From Archilochus colubris (Eukaryota > Chordata > Aves > Apodiformes > Trochilidae): a stretch of 64,000 bases of DNA. Of this stretch, positions 57,063 to 64,000 are shown piece after piece (the first letter of the stretch is position 1; every line of letters starts with the position of its first letter). The notes below the pieces were generated by a model, which was not told where the DNA came from, made no database searches, and saw only the letters and a program-made list of their open reading frames with translations. The stretch lies in contig CM041097.1 of assembly GCA_023079485.1 (NCBI GenBank), positions 20,629,158 to 20,693,157 on the forward strand, in the 5' to 3' direction. A program made the position numbers and the translations under genes.

Positions 57063-60000
57063 CATGCAGGTGGGAATGAACCCAGCCCGGCTGCATCCCG
57101 GGAAAAGCTGATTCCCAACTCTCCCCACAGAGGTTTCTCTGCATTTCTCGCACAGCTCCCTAGGTGGCAGATGGGACCTGACCCAACGGGGCTCTCGCTC
57201 CATCACTTTTGTCTTCGTGTTTGGGTGGGGGCTCCGTGATTCCAATCCACACCTGAAGGCTGAGTGTGAGCACAGGGACGGGTTTTGTCCCGTTTCCCAC
57301 AGAGAGGAGCACATCACCCCCCTGCATTCCCTCTCCCTTGGGCAGAGACCCTCCCCAGGCTGGAGCAGAGCCAGGTCCCTGGGTAGTGTGTGAGCCCATG
57401 GGACACATCTGGGGCTGAGCCATGGGCACCAGCTGAGGGTGCTCTCACCAGAGGTCACCTCACCCTGCTGCCAAGGTTATTCTGGGGAATTCTTCACACT
57501 ATGAGCAAGGAGCCAGATGTTGTCCTTTGAATGACACAGGGGAGAAGTTCTTGCTGAGTAAGGGCCATGACCTTAACAGACCCAGTTCAAGGCAGCAGGG
57601 CCCCTGCTTTACTCAGAGGAGTTCTCCAGTCCATGAGGAATTTTATGGGTTTCAGTAAGATGCAACTTGCATGGGTCCAGTTTCTGTTTTCCCAGGGGTT
57701 ATGGACACCCAGCACTGAAACAAAGCTGACAAGTGGCTCCTCACAGGCTGGTGGCCAAGCCCCAGGAGGCTTTGCCCCAGTCTGGACTGAGAGCCCACGT
57801 GTCTGGCAGTCTCAGCAGAATTATTATTCTTTAGGGGTGAAGGAGCTGTTCCCCCATGGCAGGACCCAGGGAGGGCTGCAGGACCCCAGGGACCACTCTG
57901 CACCACGGGGACCTCATCCCAACCACCCAGCAGGAACTCTCTGCTCCTCTGGTCACTGCTCCTGCTCCTGTCTCCTTCCCTACAGCATCAATCCCACAGA
58001 CACAGCTGTGACCTTCACAGGTGCCACAGCAGCAGAGGAGGCTCAGCTAGCCCAGTGAGCAGAGCAGTTTCAGATCTGGAGTAAATCAGTGTGGCTCTGG
58101 TGGAGCCAGCAGGGAGATGCTGATTTACAGGCACGGTGGAGCTTGTCCTAGGATTACAAATAGTTTAAGTGAATTGTTACTGCCCTGCCAGTTCAGGGAT
58201 CTGGTGATTACACAAGAAAAAGCCTGTGATTCATTGGAATTTCTGAGCTTTCCCAGCACATGGAAGTGCAGTGCCTGGAAATGGGAGATAGAACTAAAAT
58301 ACTTTTATATTTTTTTTAGAAGTGGCACATGATAATGTGCATTTGAGACCACCCCATCCAATGCACTCAGGGATCAGAAGAGGAACAAACTCACACTGAC
58401 CTTGTTCCACACCCTCAGAAATTGCACAACCACCTGTAATTCATTGCAGATGATGAGTTCTGCAGGGCTCAGCTGGAAACCTGCACCCTCAGCTGCCCCT
58501 CAGGGACCAGCTCTGACCACTGGGGGGTCTGGCCCCATTTGGGGGGTCTGTCCCTCGTGTCCCCAGCCTGGCTGCTGGGCTGGGGGGTGTGACAGAGCTG
58601 GGGGAGCCTCCCCAGCAGTTACACAGCAGGGATGTCTGAAATGGGCAAGAACACTTTTTTTTTCCTTTCACCCTTCCACTTTTCCCCAAAGAAGAATCTC
58701 TGTGTTTTCCTGACCACAAATGCCAGATTTGGGAAGGACTGAATCCCAACCAAGTGTGACCATTCCCTATAGCTCTGGGCACAACCTGTGCTTTGGGTCC
58801 CTCTGAGGGAGCCAAGCCTGGGAGTGGCTGCTCTGCTCCTCTTGGCCATAAAATACTTGGAAGAAACAAACATTCAGTTTGTAGTTGGTTATTGGCTGTC
58901 CCTGTATTTTTTATCGCTGGGTTTACTTAGCACTGAGGACTACCTAAATAAAATCATCCATTACATCTGAGGGTTTTCTGAGCCGAGAGGCAGTGGTGGG
59001 TGCTGGCAGTGCTGTGAGCAGCTCTGGGGAGCCCTGGGCAAGGTGACCCCAGAAGGAACCCTCAGGGGGTCTCCTGAGCACAGCAAGGGCTCTGCTCTCT
59101 CAGACCTGAGATGTGCAGGTAGGGAAATGCCCACAGGAAAATCCCAGCACCTGAGAGCCCCCCAGGCCATGCTCATGCCATGCACAATTGCAGCTTTCCC
59201 CTATTAAATCCCCACCAGAAGGGGTAAAACCTCAGCTGTGTGGATGCAGTTACTCTGATGCAGAGCTGGGAAGCTTTATAAACCCCATTTCCTGCTGTTA
59301 TTATGCGTGTGATTCTCAGGGGGCAGGGGACATAAAAGCAGCAGCAGTTCAGTCCCTGCCAGGCTGGGGGTTGTTGATGGAGATCCCAGGTGTCAGAGCT
59401 CTTGGTGCTGCCTGGGCACAACCCAGAGCCCACCCCAAGGGCAAGGGACAGCCAGGTGAGCTGGGCTCCTCTGTGCCACCAGCCTTTGGGCTTCTCTCTT
59501 CTTCTTTTCTGTTCTCTCTCTTACAAACTTGTTTTCCCTGCCCTGCTCAGGACCTTTCCCCCCAGCACACAGCCCCTTCAGCTCGGCTCGCCAGCACGCT
59601 TTGGAGTCCTCAGATAAAAGGCAGCCCATACCTGCAACAAACTACATTTCTGAGAGGATTTAAGCAAGATCAGAAAAGTTCCAATCTCTATATTTGCATT
59701 TTAAGGAAATTTGAAGAATCTGTGACCAAAGTACATTCTAGATTCTTTTTGATCTAAGCGTCCCAGTGTTACTGCTCAGGTCAGAGCACCTCTCTGTACC
59801 CTTCACCTTCCAGGCAGTGTCTCTGCCTCTGGTTTTTTGCCTCAGCTGCACAGGTCTGTTTTACAAATGGAAGCAATTAGCTGGGCAGTGTGTGGGTATG
59901 TATCCACCTGTGTGTGTGTTTTTATGTCTAGCTTGACTTTGGATTTAAGGAGAGAGTTCCCAGTGCTGCACACACTTCCCCATGCGTTTAAGCACAGGTA

Positions 60001-60379
60001 ATTAATGCCATGGAGACTACTGAGAGGAAACAAAATGCATTCCTGAAGACATGAGGGACCATTCACTGACTTTACCAAAGCAAGATTAAATAGAGATGTT
60101 TGTCATAGAAGCAGTCAGCTGAGAGATTCCCCAGTAAGGAAGCTCAGAGTAAAGCTGGCTGGTTTTCCCAGTGTCCATTTTGCAGGTTTGTTTGTGGGGT
60201 TTCTTTAAGAGTCATTCTGGGCTGCTCAGAGGCAGGGGGTAAATAAAACAGAATTAAATCAGCACAGGTTCCTGTGTCAAGGCCCTTTTTGGGTGGAGCT
60301 CTGCAAAGCTGGGTGTCCTGGCAGGCACAGCCCCCCGGGTCCTTGGAGCAGCTGCCTCTGCATGTTGTCTGCAAACAAG
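57063..60379. other. Noncoding, largely GC-rich
   Basis: Includes the longest non-repeat open frames (57567-58058 and 59188-59757, plus strand, 163 and 189 codons). Neither contains a recognised domain or a start context worth noting, and stop-poor GC-rich sequence explains them. No RNA gene or interspersed repeat recognised. Confidence 0.4.
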
Positions 60380-60690
60380 TGCATTAATGGGGGGTGATTT
60401 ATCTGCAGGAGAAGTGAGGTTCTCCCTGGATTGCAGAATGCATCTGGACCAGCCTAATGAGCACATTCTTCACCATCAGAGAGGCTGTGGAGGGCTTGCA
60501 AATATTTTAGACATGATTCACAGAGCCAAAGGGTCTTGTTTACTGATATGCTATTTATACCTAGCTCAATTAAACCTCTTTGGAAAAAAAAGCCACACGG
60601 GTGCCAGCACTGGCAGTGCTGTTGGAAGTGAGTATCTCCTCATTAAAAAAGGTTAGAAAAACACCATTAATAATTTTGATAGGTTCTTTC
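60380..60690. other. AT-rich block, possible conserved noncoding element
   Basis: GTGCATTAATGG, CAGCCTAATGAGC, TTGCAAATATTTTAGAC, TAGCTCAATTAAACC and CATTAATAATTTTG lie in 300 bases of repeat-free sequence. Enhancer-like by texture. No coding frame supported. Confidence 0.3.
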
Positions 60691-63600
60691 AGGCATGGCT
60701 ATGCCCTAGTCTTTGTCCACCTGCACCCAGCACCCTGTGCAGCAGAACCTGGCAGCAGAGGAGACCAGGCAGAGGTCACCCATGTCCCTGCTCACTCAGG
60801 TGCTGTGTCCTCAGGGACACATTTGGTCCCCTCCACCCTGCCAGGATGATGCACCAGCCCCACGGGGTGAGCACGGGGGCTCTGGGACAACCACCCCCCA
60901 GGTAGGGGCAGATCTGGACAATCTCCTGAACCCAAAGACCTGCAGCTCCCTCCTGGGAACAACGCTGTCACCTCCAGGTCCTTGCTCAGGGAAAAGGTTG
61001 CTGCTTGGGCCACCTCCTTAGCATCACGTGGTACCAAAATTATTGCTGATTTTCGGTGGCTGCAAAGCCTTTGGGGACACAGCCCAGGGTGGTGAGAGCT
61101 GCAAGGGGCATGGAGCAGCAGAGGGAAGGGGTGGGAAGGCAGGAGCTTTGTGGAAGTCACCTCTGGTCCTGCAGGTCCTGACTTCCTGAGACAGAAAAGG
61201 GGTAAATTGCCCCAGGGTCCCATTCTTTGTGCTATTTGCAGGCCCAGAGAGAGAGATGTCTGTTTAAAGGAGGAAGCTGAAGGAGAATTCATCCCATTTG
61301 AACCTCAGGTTCCTGGAAATCCAGGTCCTCCAGCCCCGATGGTTCCAAGCCCTGGCAGCACCACGTGCCCTTAGTGGAACCCTTCCCCTGATGTCCCCAG
61401 CAGTGTCTGCAGGGACACGGAGCAGGCAGAGCTGTGGCAGAGGTTGTGTCTCCTGGTACAGCAGAACCAGACCTCCTGCAGCCCCTTGGGCAGGAGAAAG
61501 CAGCCCAGGAGATGAGCACAGGGGTTCCTGGGGCAGCCAGCACCAGGAGCACAGAGAAAAGATATTGAGAGGGAAATTAGCAGTGGAAGGTAAGCACAAC
61601 AGCTCTTCTACAGCACTTTGAAATGATATACCCCTGAAATAATGAAGGTTTTGTTTCCTCAATACACTATTAATAAATTTCAAACCATCATATCTTTAGA
61701 AAAAATGCACTTCAGTCAAGTGGAAAGCAGACTAATGTGGATTTAGAAAGAGGTTGGGAGTGCAACAAATTATAAATGCTTTCTACTTTATCAGCATTAC
61801 AGAGTACTATTAATTTTAAAAATAGCTTTTAAAAACATACATGGCATACCATAATGGAGATGGCTGCCTTTCAATACATCATCCTGATGACTCTTTCCAC
61901 AGCACTGAGTTATGCAGAGCTCTGCTTTGCAAATATGGTATGTACCGTGCTGCAGCTGGAAGTCAAACTAAAAAAAAGCAATTTTTTTTGTCTTTTTATT
62001 CAGAACTGTGCTCTGCTGGGACTCTCCAGTGCCAGTGCTTACAGCCCTGATCCATGCAGGCATCAAAGACCGGGATGCTGCCTCCCCCTGCTCCCAGGGA
62101 AGGCTCAGCCCCACGGGGAGCTGGAGGCAGCCCAGGAACACACGTTCTGAATGATTAAAAGTAAGCATGTTAATGGCAAATGCTAATGTGGCTGAGTAGC
62201 TCCTCTAAAACACTGTGTCTGGGGCAGTTCTGGGTGCTAACTGGCACGAGCATCCTTAGGCTGGTGGGATGCCTCTGCCCGAGGGATGGAGGAGGCAGTT
62301 GCCATAGCAAGGGCTGGTTTTATGGACTGCTTAAAGGGAAGAGACACACAAGACAGTAACTGAGGCCAGGAAATGAATTAGAAAAATCCCTGGGTAGCTC
62401 TCACTTACACTCCAGCTTGCTAGCACTTTCTATTCTTTTTCCTCCCTTTCCTTACTCATGAGCCAGCAAGGACAGGCAGGAGAGAAGTCAGTGACCAGCC
62501 CTGGAGTACCTGTCCCCAGGCTTTCTGCTCAGCCTTTTCCATGTCCATGTTCCTGCTCCCTTGCCAGCCCTGCTCAGCTCAGTTTTGTCACCTGATGGGG
62601 ACAGCCAGGACTGGCTCTGCCTCAGGGCTCAGCTCTCCAGCTGCAGGGACCCAGACCCATCTCTCCTCCTGAGCACTCTGTTTCTGCTGGTGCTGATATG
62701 ATTATCAGACAAGAGATGCTGCTGGAACCCTTCTGTGTAAGGTCTGCATGATGCCAGGTAGGAGGAAATTCCTTTGCCCAGATTTACTTCCCCAGGCTGC
62801 AGCACAACCAGGAGCCATAAATCCTCCTCTGTCTGCAGCCAGCAGCCACATTCCAGGCTGGTGGTGTGACTGGGTCTGGGTGCCAGGCTGTGATGGATGG
62901 ATGTGGGGGACACACACTCCCCCCCCCACTGCCACCCACTCCCTTGCTTCCTTCCCCAGATTTTCCCCAGCCTCACAGGTAAGGTTTATATCAAGGGGCA
63001 GCTTCTCCAGGGGTAACTCAGACCACGGTGTGATGCTCCTGTACCATCTTTAGGGTTCCTTGTCCTTAACAAGCCATCCAAGAAGAGGTTGAGGACAAAG
63101 AGACTTGGGAGGTTCAGGTGTGTTGTTGGTCCCCTCCTTTCACACCAGGCCAGGTGTGGTGTCCATGCTCCACCAGCTTTACACCAGGTCTGATGGTGCT
63201 TGTTATCTCACACCCAGTGGAAAAGTCTGAGCCAACCCCAGCACCCCTCAGCCTGCTGGCTGGGGCTCCTCCCCTTGGCACACATCTACCTGTTGAGTCC
63301 TGCAGAGGGACATGGGTTTGGGTTGCTGCAGAGCAGGCTGACTCTGCTTGTGTAGGATCCAGATATGCTGCAGGCTCCAACATCCTTCTCTCATTTTTCC
63401 TATTATGTTATGATCAACTGCTATTATTCGAGTGTATTTCAGCTCCATTCATGATGCACACACAGAAAAATGTTCTGCACCATCACTCTGACTGGAAGCT
63501 CTCTGGCTTAAATGAAACATGATCGTTTCTGCTTCCAGCAAATGAGGAGAGACTTTCTATTTTGCACATCACTGCCTTCTGCATTTTGGGATTGTTTGTT

Positions 63601-64000
63601 TTGCAGAGCCTACATTACAGAATTAAAATATTAATATATTGGTGTTTTTCAGATAGCAGCTTGAGTGTGTCTCTGATTTACGTGAGCTTCCCAGGAAGGA
63701 GATGTTTCAAAGACCCGATCAGAGAACAGAAATAGCCTTATCTTAAAAAATCATGAAACATCCTCTCCCGTATTCCCAGTCAGAGGTTTCAGTGCTGGTT
63801 TCAGGTCAGAGGAGTTACATCCCCTTAAATCAGATTAGCAGACAGCATCTGAGTGGGAGCCTCTGCCAGAGGAATGAGCTGACAGCTTTTAAAGAGTAAC
63901 AAGGAGGTAATAAACAAGATTAACACCCAAGTAATGGAGGAATGGAGACAGATCCAGGGAATGCCCCTGCATGTCAGGGGGGCTGTGTGCCCAGGTCTGA
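60691..64000. other. Noncoding unique sequence
   Basis: GC-rich with an AT-rich interval at 61620-61860 and another at 63590-63660. Exon-like donors (GTGGAAG|GTAAGC at about 61590; CCTCACAG|GTAAGG at about 62980) lack convincing acceptors. No gene, RNA or repeat recognised up to the window end. Confidence 0.4.

Noticed and set aside
59188..59757. 189-codon plus-strand frame, longest outside repeats
   Set aside because: No domain, no splice or promoter context, and composition matches the flanks.
1..64000. tRNA, rRNA, known microRNA, CRISPR or prokaryotic operon signals
   Set aside because: I looked for B-box words, common conserved microRNA seeds, spaced direct repeats and ribosome-binding arrangements and saw none that held up.

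Overview
This window reads as noncoding DNA from a vertebrate, most probably a bird. Long stretches lack young interspersed repeats. The few transposon traces look old (CR1-like and MIR-like fragments). Short GC-rich minisatellites are frequent, and AT-rich unique blocks alternate with GC-richer, CCAG/CTGG-rich sequence. No long open frame resembles a known protein, and I recognise no tRNA, rRNA, known microRNA, CRISPR array or bacterial gene. The species call rests on this general texture, not on a diagnostic gene.

Layout. 1-11 kb is unique sequence with a few exon-like segments on the minus strand (4.4, 6.7, 8.1, 10.3 kb) and an AT-rich block near 10.6 kb. 11-17 kb carries four minisatellites (14, 19, 7/14 and 52 bp units) around another AT-rich block (14.6-15.0 kb). 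17-27 kb holds an AT-rich mini-repeat, a plus-strand exon-like segment (18.3 kb), a homeodomain-site-rich block (20.8-21.0 kb), two neighbouring MIR-like SINE remnants (21.3 and 21.5 kb) and a CAATAC hexamer array. 27-37 kb is mostly featureless, with a CATCC-type minisatellite at 30.9 kb and a CR1-like LINE remnant at 32.3 kb. 37-46 kb contains a 428-bp CCCAG array, a large AT-rich block (38.4-38.9 kb), a candidate minus-strand terminal exon with a poly(A) signal (40.0-40.2 kb), a 50-bp minisatellite (41.1 kb), a 25-31-bp minisatellite (42.7 kb), another AT-rich block (43.1-43.7 kb) and a 24-bp minisatellite (45.0 kb). 46-64 kb has an exon-like segment encoding a hydrophobic stretch (47.5 kb), a 635-bp TTCC array (53.3-53.9 kb), an AT-rich block (56.3-56.6 kb), a 29-bp minisatellite (57.0 kb) and a last AT-rich block (60.4-60.7 kb).

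Interpretation. The most economical reading is an intergenic or large-intron region with several possible conserved regulatory elements and an unusual number of tandem arrays. The exon-like segments were found by eye from splice-site quality and open phase. They do not join into one coherent gene, they lie on both strands, and none matches a family I know, so all are low confidence. Many long open frames lie in tandem arrays whose repeat unit contains no stop codon in some or all frames, and these should not be read as genes. I found no convincing new biological system. The items most worth checking are the 40.2 kb terminal exon, the phase-compatible pair at 10.3/8.1 kb, the MIR-like pair and the CCCAG array.
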